Below are positions 36,131-48,530 of a stretch of DNA of 64,000 nucleotides, piece after piece; position 1 is the first letter of the stretch, and each line of letters opens with the position of its first letter. Below the pieces are notes generated by a model. The model saw only the letters and a program-made list of their open reading frames with translations. It was not told where the DNA came from and did no database searches. The stretch covers positions 31,100,595-31,164,594 of the forward strand of contig CM066918.1 in assembly GCA_033964015.1 (NCBI GenBank), written 5' to 3'. The position numbers were made by a program, and so were the translations under genes. This DNA comes from Scolanthus callimorphus. Lineage: Eukaryota; Cnidaria; Anthozoa; Actiniaria; Edwardsiidae.

Positions 36131-39100
36131 TTAGTCATTCTTTTTTTCGTTTTCTTCTTTTTCTTCCTCTTCTTCGTCAACTTCATCAACTCCTTCACTT
36201 TCCTCTATTTCTTCCTCAGGGTCAGGTTCCTAACAAAGAACAAGAAAGATTTGTACTGCTAATTAGAGTTGCACTGATTCCATCCTTTTGCATGTAGGCT
36301 CCCAATAGACTTTCTCAAAGTCTTTTGAAACTGTGCTTACTTCGCTCGCTTCTCGCCGCTTCGCAGCTCATTTCTGTTGCTTTGTTCATTTTCCTAATGG
36401 AGGTCAATATATGGCTATCTTGGGTTCCATATTCACCAAGCTTCACTGACTGACGTACTTAGCATGTCAGTGAACTAGTGAAGCTTGAAGACTCTGGCAC
36501 CCAGGGTAACCTTGTGGCAAGTCTAGCTTCCAAAAAGACCCATCTCATTAATAAACAAAACAGCCACATGTCGCAAAAGTCGCAATTTACAAATCATGGT
36601 TCAGGTGTAGCTTGCTTACCTGTGTAAAAGTACTAATAAGAAAGTCTCCAATGCACTTGCAGACCGGAGTCAACATCAATCCAAACAGTGCTCCAGAACA
36701 GAAAATGATAAATGCTCCAGTCTTGCGAATTTGGATGATGTGCTGTTAACAAAATAAAAACATCCAATACAACACACATCTTAGGAAAAACAATCTGTTT
36801 GATCTTTCTTTTTCTACATTGTTAGTCACTTGAATATTAAACAGATACATGTACATGTTAAAATTTATTCACTAGTGGTAATTCTATGGGATTGAAAAAC
36901 TTCATTAATCCTTATTAAACTGTCCATTTAATAATTCTATCATTTTCAATCCCATCAGGCTCTGCATTTCCATTCTAAGATACAAAAACTTGCAGGATTT
37001 TTGGTCAAATGCTTAATAGACAGGACAGAAAAAACTCTGCATTGAGCTGGTAACACTGCACAACCGAAGAAAGGAACAAAATGAATGAATACAAGTACCT
37101 TGATGTCACCCATCAAACTCTCAATAAAGACATCTCTAAAGAATTGAACAAAAATAGAGAATTTCTAGTTTTTGTCAACATCATCTTTCATTAAATATAT
37201 ATTCAGATTGTATTCAAGTTTGAAACAATTGACTTCATAGAATGGAAACTTCTTTGATCAATCAAAGCACTCAAGATTGTTTCGGTTTGAAGGTTTTTAT
37301 CTCCTAAATGGCTTTTATCTCCTAAAATTGATTAAGGGTGGATTAAGGGGGGTGTGGGGGCCATGGCCAGCCCCTTTTTCGATAGATTTTCCCATACATT
37401 TACTGTATTTGGGAAGGGAAATCATGTCCTTTTCCATACATCATTTGAAGTCTTGATAGATCAGATTTCAGATGAACGTCAAAAGTAAGACAGACTTGCC
37501 TTTCTTCTTTCAGCCAATCAAATTGCGAACTAAATGAAAATGTGCCATTGCTCCCCAGGGGGGTACAGATAGATAGATATAGATAGATATAGATAGATAG
37601 ATAGATATATAGTTTATTAGCAGCTTATACACACAAGTACATGGCTGTCACGCTAACAAACATTAATAAAAATACAAAAACAAGTAATGCAAGAGTCCAG
37701 CTAGTTTTAGATTACCCACCCCTAGTTAAAAAACAGTCATATATATATTTAGCGACCTCCCTCTGCGCTGTTATAGGAGGATTTATTAGATTCTGAAAAA
37801 GGAGGCTTTCATCAATATATCTTTTATCTTTCATGACCTTTTTAACTTTTAAAACCTCAAGCACTCGTTTTCTTGCCATCTCATGTCGCTTACATTTAAT
37901 CAGGAAGTGGAACTCGTCTTCGACCTCCCCTGAATTACACTGAGAACAAATTCTGTCCTCAGGCTTTCTATAGGGCCTCTGGTAGCGCCCAGTCTCGATT
38001 TCAAGTTTATGACTACTAATCCTTAGGCGGATGAGGGCTTTTCGGTGGTTGAGGTTGTGAATGTTAGAAAGGTATGTCTCAAAATCATATGCCGTTTTGA
38101 AAGTTCTATAGGTTCTAAGTTTGTTTTTTTTGACCGGGCTTTTTGGAGTCATTGGAGTCAAAAAATACGTCGGACCCCCCCTTCATTTTTATATCTGAGT
38201 AACCCCCTGGGCATTGGTCACATCATGACTAAACACAAGTCTGACTTACTTCGCCTCCTGATTGGTTTGTTGTTGAATGGCTTCCACTCCTGATTGGCTA
38301 TGTATTTGCATTTAGTTTTTGATAGTCATCTGAAATCTGCTCTAATTCACTTGAACACAGTCATTGTACTCACAAGAACCCAATAGGCAGGGGAACTCTT
38401 CTGTTAGGGTATTTGTTGTAGTTCTCTATAAATTTAGACACTGCTTCTTCTGTGAATTCTTCTGATGTATACAGGTAGACCATTCCTTGCCGTAAACTGT
38501 AACAAAATATGTAGCTTAGCATCTCCAAGATTTTAAAAATATATAAAAATAAACTAAATTCTCTGATTGACTTTACAAAAGACAAAATAACATAATTAAT
38601 ACAATTTGGATCATCTGATGCAGCTTCGAGGAAAACAATAAAAATCATTGTGTAGTCAAATGTAGTTTCCTTAGCTGGAATTTCTAATGGGTGGAATATT
38701 AATTTTCTCAGCTTTCCAATGTAAAGAGATTTTCCCTACACTCCAACACTTGTTGCAGGAGAAAAAAGACAGAAAGTTTTTGGAGTTCTGTTAGGCATTT
38801 TTTCACCGCGGGAGTGTACCTATGTAGGGAGAAAAGAAAATCAAAAATCCAGGCTACACTTAAGAGTACCAAAGACAATTGCCAATGATTTATGCAATTT
38901 TAGCAATCGATTTTCGTAAAATTACATTATGAAGTACACTTACAATGACAGCTTTGGTAATGACGTTTGTTCAAATCTCTTCCAGATTACTGCAAAAAAG
39001 CAAATTATACTAAAATCTCTATGAGAGCAAAAACAACAAACAACAATTAATTAAAATAATATGTAATAAATTTATTAAGTGCTTTGTATTGGCTTTAACT

Positions 39101-42100
39101 CTATCGTTCCTTACTCTCTCAGTTTCCAGATCACAATACAATGGCAAACTTCTGTTGCTCATGGAAGTAGTTGCTTAAAATGCTAGAGTTTTCATTTCCA
39201 AAACAATGGAGCTGGATATTATGCTTTTTGTTTGATATGTTGAATCAAACCTCTATTTTGGTCAGAACTTGATATCTATGTACTTCATCGCTGAATGCCA
39301 TATAGTCGTCTTCTAATAGAACGAGGCATAATCAAACAAAAGGACCATTCATATTCAAATAAGGCGGCTATTGTGACATTCAGCGATGAAGCATATACCC
39401 AGAACTTGACAATTGTTCTGACATTATAGATGCATCCTCTTTTTCCCCTGAAATTTTAGTAAAAGAAAGAAAAGGAAAGAAAAAAAAATTGAGCCTCTTG
39501 ATTGACCGGATATTAAATGTATGACCGACCATATCACCAATTTCGTCAGTCATTTGCCAATTGAGGCTACTCTGTGTTTGTCATATAGGCTCTAGCACCA
39601 GACAGGCATAGGCCAATTCTGACTGGCCGATGTGCCTGCTTGCCATTTTAAAATTTGCCTAACCGACAATGACAGTCACCATAATTATATGGACGCTCGA
39701 CACGTATGGAGATAATACCCCGGTACTCAAAGAAATGATTTGGAATCACAAACAAATACAAATTGCAGGAAAATCGGTATTTTATGAAAAATGGTATAAC
39801 TGTGGAATTTCTAAAATCAAACACCTACTAGATGAAAATGAAATTGGCTCACTGAAAAAGGGCTACAAAGACGATATGGTATTACATAAAACAAATTTTT
39901 TAACTCTCTTTGCTTTAAAAAAGGCACTACCCTCTGTATGGAAAAGCAAAATTAAGAAAAACCATATACGATACAATCAGTTGAAAGGAATTTAACGTGT
40001 AAAAAAATCAGAGAGTGCCTCATGGAAAAAAATTTCAGCCCCCAACTGCTGAAAAACATTTGAGAAAATTTGGTTGCCATCCTGAACTATTTACACACAA
40101 TATCTATCAACTCCCATTATTACTCACTAAAGATATTCGACTGCAGATGTTTCAATTTAAAATTACACACAATATTCTACCAAGTAACACTCCCTTTTTA
40201 CTGCGATTTTTATAATTCTGCGAACTCTACACCGACCAACAAACCACGGTTTGGCTTCCGTCAATCAAACGAGTGAACAACTCTGGGTGTCTTCACGGAG
40301 GCTTTGATAGATCTTGTAAACTGATAGTGGCTAGCTAGGCTTCAAAACACAATTTTCACTGTAAAATGCAAACCAAACTCAGAAAACATACGTGGACTTG
40401 ACTTAAAAGGTCTGATTGACGGAAGCCAAAACGCAGTTTGGCATTCGGAGATGTCAAGTGTGAGTTCGCAGAATTATGAAAATCGCAGTAAAGACAAAAT
40501 AATAAGCTCAGAAAAGTGCTATTTATGCGACGAAAGTCAAGATTTGCGCCACCTATTCCTATCATGTCAACAAAAATATTTTGGGAACAGTTTGGAAAAT
40601 GGTGGGCTATTAAAAATGGTGATAATATAAACTTAGAAAAAACTAGACATACTCTACGGTTACAAACCAGAGAAAATGGTTGTGAAGCCACTAAACCTTT
40701 GTCTGCTAATTGCAAAATATTACATTTATGGAGCATATAAGAAAAGTGAAAAGATTTATCTTAAAGCTTTTGAAATCTGGAAAACTGGCTAGAGATTGAA
40801 ATTTCAGAGACAGCCAGAAAAATACACACTTGAAATGTCAGGCTTCTACGCTTCCTAAGAACTCTGTTGCATGGCTTTGTTTAGTTAAAATTTTCGTCAT
40901 TAATGTATATATTTGTCTGTTTGTAATTATGTAATATTGCTGGATGATATTGCTTGTAATATATGTTGTAAAGAAGAATATTTGTATATAAATAAATAAA
41001 TAAATAAATAATATGGAAAAGCTGGATCTGGGACATCTGGTTTTGTCTAGCTCCAGAGCTCAAACAGTCAACACGACCGAGAGGCTCTAGGAATGAGAAT
41101 GCTGTCAGTTTAATTGGACATTGTCTAGGAATGAGAATGCTGTCAGTTTAATTGGACATTGTCTAGGAATGAGAATGCTGTCAGTTTAATTGGACATTGT
41201 CTAGGAATGAGAATGCTGTCAGTTTAATTGGACATTGTCTAGGAATGAGAATGCTGTCAGTTTAATTGGACATTGTCTAGGAATGAGAATGCTGTCAGTT
41301 TAATTGGACATTGTCTAGGAATGAGAATGCTGTCAGTTTAATTGGACATTGTCTAGGAATGAGAATGCTGTCAGTTTAATTGGACATTGTCTAGGAATGA
41401 GAATGCTGTCAGTTTAATTGGACATTGTCTAGGAATGAGAATGCTGTCAGTTTAATTGGACATTGTCTAGGAATGAGAATGCTGTCAGTTTAATTGGACA
41501 TTGTCTAGGAATGAGAATGCTGTCAGTTTAATTGGACATTGTCTAGGAATGAGAATGCTGTCAGTTTAATTGGACATTGTCTAGGAATGAGAATGCTGTC
41601 AGTTTAATTGGACATTGTCTAGGAATGAGAATGTTGTCAGTTTAATTGGACATTGTCTAGGAATGAGAATGCTGTCAGTTTAATTGGACATTGTCTAGGA
41701 ATGAGAATGCTGTCAGTTTAATTGGACATTGTCTAGGAATGAGAATGCTGTCAGTTTAATTGGACATTGTCTAGGAATGAGAATGCTGTCAGTTTAATTG
41801 GACATTGTCTAGGAATGAGAATGCTGTCAGTTTAATTGGACATTGTCTAGGAATGAGAATGCTGTCAGTTTAATTGGACATTGTCTAGGAATGAGAATGC
41901 TGTCAGTTTAATTGGACATTGTCTAGGAATGAGAATGCTGTCAGTTTAATTGGACATTGTCTAGGAATGAGAATGCTGTCAGTTTAATTGGACATTGTCT
42001 AGGAATGAGAATGCTGTCAGTTTAATTGGACATTGTCTAGGAATGAGAATGCTGTCAGTTTAATTGGACATTGTCTAGGAATGAGAATGCTGTCAGTTTA

Positions 42101-43646
42101 ATTGGACATTGTCTAGGAATGAGAATGCTGTCAGTTTTGATTGGACATTGTTCAATGACCAGCACTTATTTCCAGCCCTATGTTTCAATGTATAATCCTT
42201 AGCTTGGATATCTCTCCCTTAAACTGCACTTTATTGTATGTATCACCAAAGAAGATAACAGCAACAGTGCATACATTTACAGTAAATTATATTTCAAAGT
42301 CACTTACAAACACTTTTCTTTTCGTCTAAAACTTTAGCAACAACAATCCTTTGCCCAAACCTGGAAAAAATCAGGAACAAGGAAAGTACCTTTTAAAGGT
42401 TAAGTAAAAGAGACAAGGTGTTGATTAAGACCCCGTCCACACTACGCCGTTTTCAAACGAAAACGGATACTTTTTGCTCCGGATAAGGCTATCGTCCACA
42501 CTACAATGCCGAAAATGATCACTGAAAACAGAGAAAACAATACGAAAACAATAAGTGTGGACACAAATCTTTTTGAAAATGGAGCAAAAAGTCCTGGGAG
42601 GGGGACTCCCATATTTTTGGGGTGGGGGTGCTCGTCGTACCTTTTAGGGTTTAAAATCAGGCCTCTAGTACCTCTTAGGGGTAAAATTCAATTTTTTTTA
42701 GATAGGTACCTGTTAGAGGTCCATTTCAGCAAATCAAGCAAATCACACTTGTTGGTAGCGTAAATTTCAGACGTATTTTATCTCGTAAAAAATACGAGAG
42801 AAAAATATGAGGCTTAAATCTTTTTGGTACCTTTTAGGGATCAAAATAAACTAATTGACGCCAAAAGTTTGTTTCCTTTTAGGGGTAAAATCGAAAGTTC
42901 CCGACGAGCACCCCCGCCCAAAAAATAGGGGAGTTCCCCCCTAAAAAAGTATCCGTTTGAAAATGGTGTAGTGTGGACGGGGTCTAAGTGTTTGTGAATG
43001 CAAGCAGGTATAATGGGTGTCCATTTCAGATTCCACTCACTTTTTATGAATTACAGCAAGAACTTCATCAAGTTGTTTACACGACCCACATTTTGGTTCA
43101 TCATCTTTAGTACTGCAGGAGAGTCAACAAACGTACAAAGTTTCGCATAAAAAATTACATATCTGTCATTTAAAGAAACATTTCATATGAAACTTATTAT
43201 GGAATCAAAGGCTGCTATTTGCTCATTCCACAGATTAATCACAAGCATTGTTCTTTACTGTTTCCCTTTTCTTGGGAAGTAAGTATTGGAACGCAAGGGA
43301 AGGTTGACTTTCACTTGAGCATGTAACTTAAGTATGTACTGACAATCAACAGATATTCTTATTATTTATGCAATAACTGTAAGTTTTTCTGCACATTTTT
43401 GAATACCATTCAGTTCGATTTCAGTCAGATTTTAGAACTTTTTTGTTTGTTTTTTTCAACTTCGAATTCAAATAAAACTCACAAGGCGATAAGCCAGTCT
43501 CCAGTCGTGGAACCAGATGACGCTTGCGTTAGATGCTCGAAATTTTCATCATTCAATACCTTGACACCTTCATCGCACACTGAAATGTGATAAATGTTTA
43601 GAAATACAAATAAATAGAAAAGGAACACGTTGATTTGAGCCGCCAT
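36131..43646 (-). CDS. TMX-type thioredoxin-fold ER membrane protein, 238 aa
   Basis: Eight exons on the minus strand: 43646-43483, 43112-43041, 42360-42308, 38989-38944, 38496-38374, 37135-37099, 36742-36620 and 36229-36131. All phases agree. The start [19 protein letters not shown] is a signal peptide. Residues about 25-150 form a thioredoxin-like domain with the redox pair CGSC ([20 protein letters not shown]) and the SLPKL loop that normally carries the cis-proline. A single membrane segment follows (about 174-200, [18 protein letters not shown]). The tail is very acidic ([13 protein letters not shown]...EEEEEKEEN). This order is that of TMX-family disulfide isomerases, which act on membrane-associated clients in the ER. 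CGSC is not the usual CPAC/CGHC, and which TMX it corresponds to is unclear. A 1.06 kb minisatellite and several transposon remnants lie in its 3.3 kb third intron. Confidence 0.85.
37567..38175 (-). pseudogene. 5'-truncated LINE: C-terminal end of ORF2 with microsatellite tail
   Basis: The frame at 37712-38161 carries [20 protein letters not shown], a CxxC...H...C motif typical of the region after the reverse transcriptase in non-LTR elements. About 95 bp of 3' UTR and a (GATA)n-type tail at 37567-37612 follow. The reverse transcriptase proper is missing. It sits antisense-neutral, on the same strand as the TMX-like gene, in its intron. Confidence 0.75.
39268..39411. repeat. Foldback repeat
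   Basis: TTCATCGCTGAATGCCATATAG and an inverse GGCTATTGTGACATTCAGCGATGAA flank a ~90 base centre in the large TMX-like intron. Confidence 0.6.
39669..41011 (+). pseudogene. Second LINE remnant: ORF2 C-terminus, L1/Tx1-type, interrupted by a foldback
   Basis: Decayed frames give [16 protein letters not shown] and [16 protein letters not shown], typical of the segment after the reverse transcriptase in L1/Tx1 elements. After an insertion (40198-40494) a zinc-binding motif follows ([17 protein letters not shown]). A 3' (AAAT)n tail lies at 40989-41011. Several stops and frame changes show it is dead. Confidence 0.75.
40198..40494. mobile_element. Foldback insertion in the LINE remnant
   Basis: TTACTGCGATTTTTATAATT plus CTGCGAACTC at the left are inverted at the right (GAGTTCGCAGAATTATG...CGCAGTAA). 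An inner pair around TGGCTTCCGTCAATCA is also inverted. It splits the LINE reading frame. Confidence 0.7.
41087..42151. repeat. 38 bp minisatellite, 28 nearly identical units
   Basis: The unit begins CTAGGAATGAGAATGCTGTC and continues AGTTTAATTGGACATTGT. It repeats head to tail without a break. Only one internal substitution (GCTG to GTTG near 41633) and a one-base insertion in the last unit are visible. It lies in the third intron of the TMX-like gene. Confidence 0.97.
42427..42986. mobile_element. MITE with AGACCCCGTCCACACTA ends, split by a second MITE
   Basis: The outer ends AGACCCCGTCCACACTA and TAGTGTGGACGGGGTCT are exact inverses. The arms GAAAATGGAGCAAAAAGT and AAGTATCCGTTTGAAAATGG are separated by the insertion at 42595-42942. 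Related outer ends bound 29060-30337. Confidence 0.85.
42595..42942. mobile_element. MITE with GGGACTCCCATATTTTTGGG ends (copy 1, nested)
   Basis: GGGACTCCCATATTTTTGGG...GGTGCTCGTCG is inverted at the right as CGACGAGCACCCCCGCCC...GGGGAGTTCCC. TACCTTTTAGGG(G)T units recur inside. A longer copy lies at 59274-59658. Confidence 0.85.
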
Positions 43647-43650
43647 CTTG
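43639..43650. promoter_or_regulatory. YY1-type motif over the TMX-like start codon
   Basis: On the minus strand this reads CAAGATGGCGGC, the consensus YY1 element, with its ATG being the start codon. A second related motif AACATGGCGGCC is at 43773-43784, upstream of KTI12. YY1 elements placed at the start codon are known in animal housekeeping promoters. Confidence 0.6.
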
Positions 43651-43824
43651 TCCGAGGAAATCTCGATTGGAGCCTGGGCACGAGCACTTTCAGTCGATAA
43701 TGATTCGGTCAAGAGTCGGCGATGTCTCGGCGGAGAAAAACACAGGAAGCCCGTTCCTCACAACATAAATCCAACATGGCGGCCAAGTTGTGATTTTTTG
43801 AAGTCTTGTAGTTTCTTGTTTAAA
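43647..43824. promoter_or_regulatory. 178 bp bidirectional promoter between TMX-like gene and KTI12
   Basis: Both start codons face outward across this short interval, so the transcripts probably share or overlap regulatory DNA. No TATA box was seen. The region is more CG-rich than its flanks. Confidence 0.65.
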
Positions 43825-46800
43825 ATGCCTCTTGTAGTTATGACAGGATACCCCTGTTCAGGGAAAACGAAAAGAGCCGATGAGCTAAAGGAGTATTTAG
43901 TGAACACGAGGGGTAAAACTGTGGAAGTGATAAATGATAGCACAGCAGAGGTGGACAGAAGCACAACTTATTCTGGTGAGAAAATCTATCTGCGATTTAC
44001 CTAAAGGGCCTAAAATACTTTACACCTTTACTGTATAGTGTTTCATTAAAGCTTTCTGATGATAAGAGACCCTTTGCTTTATGATTCCAAAGATTCTTCA
44101 TATGAAAAGGAAGTAAGAGGAACCTTGCGCTCAGCTGTAGAAAGGTGAGATACAAGTACATATTGTACTGTAGTATAATATGTGCCTCAGCCTGCAGGAT
44201 CAAACTATCTGTTGCAGGAGATTGATTTTGTTTTCTCCTGATTACCTGAGATTTGTTCATTTTCAGATTAATATCAAGGGACTTTATAATTATCCTAGAT
44301 TCATTAAATTACATAAAAGGTAACACTTTATGTAGATGGCTTGAAATCATTCATTATGTTATTAGCCAATTAAGGTTATTCCCCTGTTTTGCACGGCGCA
44401 CGCTGTTCTGCGCACGGACGCGCAATCAATTCGTTCAAAATTGACGCAATCGAGCGCGCGCGTGCAAGCTAAATATCCCCATTTGAGCGAGAAACACCAA
44501 GAAAAAGTCGCTTTTTGGGATATTGCGCGAAAACAAGATTGGGCACCCCAATTTTTTATTTTACGATTTTGATAAGACTATCATTCCCCTGTTATAAAAA
44601 AAGTTTAAAGAAATTTCCAAGACAAGTTTTTGAGCTATCGTTATCAAAAGCCCCAAAATGAGACACTAAAGACTCTCAAATTATCATGAGCGGTGCGCAC
44701 ATTTTTGCACATTTTCAAGAGTAGCGTCAACACACTTAGAAAATTAAACATTCTAATGTTCGTCCTAGGTAGTGAAGCATCCAACAGTTCTGTTCAAACT
44801 TGCAAGCGAACTGGATTGCTTCATTAGTGAGCGTTTTATCACAATTTTCTTGTTTCACGTATTCCTTCACAAAATAGCCCTCAGACACTAAAAATGGGGT
44901 ATGTTTGCGCCATCACAGTTTCTAAACAAGCATGGGCACCCCCTCTTTTTATTTCATAGTTTCATTCCTTATATACTAAATAGTAAATAGACAAATTAAG
45001 AAAAAAATTCTACAACAAGTTTTATTTCAGGGGAATTACCTTAACTGGAGGTCCATTCTTTGCATTTAAGGATTTCGATATGAGTTATACTGCAATACAA
45101 AAGCTCATAAGACCACACAATGCACAGTAAGTACACATTCCCATTATATGGATATTGCTTGGTGTTACAGAAAATAGTGTTTTCTAGGCCAAGGTATTTG
45201 TATTCCAACTGCATTATGCCAGCAACATCTGCATTTGGAGGCCATAACATTTGGTGCATTAATGTTGCCTGATTTGTCAGCAGATTCACTGTGATACACC
45301 TGAGGAAACTTGCCGTGAGTGGAACAGTAGAAGAGAAAAAGGTTATCCAGATGATGTGTATGTTAAACTTCACTAGAATTCTACACTTACCTAAAAAAAT
45401 GCATGATTTTCAAACCACACACTTTTCATAAAGTTTGATCCTCTGATGTGTAATTGGGGGTAACCAGAAAAGGCCAGCAAGAGAATTTACCAATAGACCC
45501 CAACCACAAATGAGAAGCACTTGAAAATCAGGAAATTGACAACTTCTCCCCCTGTCTTTATGTATGGATTTTTTTTCTAGAATTGCATATGGTATGGTCG
45601 TACCCATCAATCTCTTTTATCCTCCCCTTCACCCATTTGAATCCCATTCACCCAGTTCATGAGAGTGGAATATTTTTTGCAGTGACAGAACCAGGGGGGT
45701 TCCAAGTGTTCCATAAAACCCCCCTTGATCACCAAAATAATGAGGATTATATTGTGTTACTAAGGCCATACATGGCCGAGCTCTGCATATTATATTGCCC
45801 CTATCAGTCTTCAAAGGAGTGATGAAAGAAACAGAACCCCCCTGTGTAAAATCCTGGATCCGCTACTGATTTGGGAACATGATTTGCTACAAACGTTTCC
45901 AGTTGGGTCACCTTAAAGGGGCTCTCGCACGCTTGGTGGCCACTTCTCTTACAAGAAAATAGCTCAAATCGCAATCCAATTCCATCCTCTTGATAACAGG
46001 TCAAAACAACCTAGAATTGCATTTGTCTAACACTTGAAAAGTTTTTCTATTAATCTGGAGGAGTATTTTGGTTACTACGGTCAAATGTACATGTGTTTTC
46101 ACAGTTACAATTTTACTTATTTTTATGTCCACGGTGGACGAATATTAAGCGTGCGAGAGCCCCTTTAAGTTCTTACTACACAAGGACATGTCGGATTTGA
46201 TGAACCAAATAATATTTTGTATTGATTTCTACTGGTGTCTTATTCAGTCTTAGTGCACTTGTGATGAGATACGAATGTCCAGATTCTAGAAACAGATGGG
46301 ATTCACCTCTGTTCACTGTTCAGGTACCATATAATGGCTGTTTACTGTATACTTGCTACATCTGTACTTTAGTCAGATGTTTGTAGTTTCCTGGACATGC
46401 TTTAGACCTGTGAGAATATCACATACGTTTTGAGAATAATATAATGTAAGTAGCCATAGCCAAAAATGTAGTAAAAAGAGTCTATGTATGATATCCTATT
46501 GATCTTTGTCATTCCTGTTTTAGGCTGATGATCAGTTACCAGTAGACGCCATATATGACACCCTTATCAACAGAACACCACCACCTCCAAACCAGGCAAC
46601 ACTTCCAGTAAGAAACTGCTTCAGGAAAGGAAGTTTCATATGTCTGTAAAAAGGGTATAGCAACATAGACCATGCCCTGGGGGGACTCCCATAGAAATAG
46701 ACAGGGATGTGCATTAGGAAAATTTGATAGCTAGGGACAGCAAATTGGGTGTGGCAAAAACATTTTTTAACTCTAATAGCAAAAACTGCAAATGAATTTT

Positions 46801-48518
46801 TAGCTGTTGTGGCCTTTATACTGTTCTCAGGACAAAATATAGGGCTTGAAAACAAGTTTGCATGAGATCCCCTAAGAGATAGCATTTTGATGTGTTGAAA
46901 TCCTGATTCCCCTAAGTGATAGTGTATGATTGCATTTTACACCCAAGGGATAGGACAAGCACCCTAGTCTATGTTTATGGGGAACATGCCATTGCATGCT
47001 TCAGGTGCAAAAAGCAAGGCAGTTGTGTGTCAATGTTTATCAATGAATACAAAAAAGCACCACCCAAGCCAATATTACAAAATGCACATATCTTTTGTTT
47101 TCTCAGCAACCTATATCAGCTACAAACTTTATGTATGAACTAGACAGAATAACACAAGAAATTGTTACAGTAAGTAAACTTATTTATTTATAACTTTATA
47201 GTAATTGTATTGATTATAGTATGTAATTATTATTTAATTGATAATTATATTTTCATTTATGATTGACTTTTTATCACAGGCTTTGCTTGGAGGACAGAAG
47301 ACATTTGTTCCTGGTGATAAAATAGCAGTGCCAGGCACCAATGAAAAAATATCCTTTGTATTGCAAACACTTTTGAAAGCCTTTTGTTAAACACAGAGAT
47401 GCCAATTCTCCCGCTTTTGGCGGGAGTCTCCCGCTTTTCAGATGTCTCTCCCGCTTGAATTTCAGAGATTTTTTCTCATGTTCACTTCTATCTCCCGCCA
47501 ATATTTCTGGGAAAATCGTGAATCTCCTGCTTTTTGTTCACTTGAGGTTGGCATCTCTGTAAACATGTACTGTGCGAACAAAGGAACCTCTTCTTGGGAC
47601 CTGAAATGTAGACAGTGTTGCCAAAACATTGCATGTCTTCCTTACAACATCTCATTTATAGAGAGATTAGTTTTCAACCTGATCATTATCTTGCTCCTGC
47701 TTTTAGTCTAATACCTGAAATCTCCTATATGGCTCTGGGTGGCTGTTGTCAATATGAACAAGGATACCCAAGCAACAAAAGAGAGTTCACTTACTGGAAT
47801 ATATACCTAAAATAAGGTTGCTGTGGATAGTGCTCTTTGGTTGTTAAGCACACCATTGTTTGGTGGTTGCTTAGCAAAGAATCCCATTGTTTTCTGAGCT
47901 TCTGCAACCAAATCCCAAAGAAAGCTATATTGAATTAGGTGAACTATTATCCATAAATTTATTGGTGAAAACAATTGAAGATACAAAATGTTTATTAGCA
48001 TGTGAGCCCAACTCCACTGGTGTCACAGAAAACAGTTAACCATCATCTTCAACCGAAGCACCACTATTAACAACCTGCACTATCAAAACCACTCACTCAT
48101 TCATGCCGGCCACAACCGAGCTCCGCGCCTGGAGCGCTAATCCTCACGGTCCATACAGTTTGCCAGCTAGGTGGTGTTGTCTGCCCCTACATCTCTCTTG
48201 AGGGTGTTGATGAAAGTTGAGGGGAACGACCGTGGCTTCTGTGCTCTTGGCGAGGCTTCCAAAGCACAAGCTCCCCGGCCAGGTTTCCTTGCCTGTAGCA
48301 GTGGCCTGCGAAGCCCAGTAAAGTCCAAATCCTTCTCATCATATCACACCTCAATATTCCTTAACCTTATTCACGTGACCCTCCCTCGTCAGGTAAACAT
48401 GGCCGAGTTGCGGCGAACAAGGCGTCAGTTTATTACATACACAAAGATGCATCCTGTAGAGGACACTTCCAAGATAGCTAATATGTTCGTACAATACCTT
48501 AATAAATGTATTCACTGA
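43825..48518 (+). CDS. KTI12: KTI12 homologue (Elongator-associated P-loop protein), 278 aa
   Basis: Ten exons: 43825-43975, 44069-44144, 44267-44319, 45071-45126, 45284-45357, 46248-46323, 46524-46607, 47107-47169, 47280-47357 and 48393-48518. All phases agree. MPLVVMTGYPCSGKT is a Walker A loop (GxxxxGKT, residues 8-15). EVRGTLRSAVER, IIILDSLNYIKGFRYELYC, CREWNSRRE, PDSRNRWDSPLFTVQ and MAELRRTRRQFITYTKMHP follow in the order found in KTI12/DRL1. KTI12 binds tRNA and Elongator and is required for U34 wobble-base modification. The human gene is intronless and longer (about 354 aa); the variable linker is short here. The last junction (TTT before GTATTG, then TCAG before GTAAACATG) is the least certain. 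AATAAA at 48525 can serve as poly(A) signal. Confidence 0.92.
44366..45048. mobile_element. DNA element of ~680 bp in a KTI12 intron
   Basis: CCAATTAAGGTTATTCCCCTG at the left and CAGGGGAATTACCTTAACTGG at the right are inverted with two mismatches in 21. No transposase is visible. Confidence 0.75.
45912..46169. mobile_element. MITE with 21 bp perfect inverted ends
   Basis: CTTAAAGGGGCTCTCGCACGC and its exact inverse bound 258 bp in a KTI12 intron. Confidence 0.85.
47393..47560. mobile_element. MITE with ACAGAGATGCCAA ends
   Basis: ACAGAGATGCCAA and TTGGCATCTCTGT are inverted. The interior repeats CTCCCGCTTTT several times. It lies in the last KTI12 intron. Confidence 0.8.
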
Positions 48519-48530
48519 ACAGCAAATAAA

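Noticed and set aside
41087..42151. Regular 38 bp repeats considered as a CRISPR array
   Set aside because: There are no variable spacers; units are head to tail and identical, and the context is an animal intron.
45041..45373. 110-codon minus-strand ORF
   Set aside because: It is antisense to two KTI12 exons (45071-45126 and 45284-45357) that match the KTI12 family in phase.
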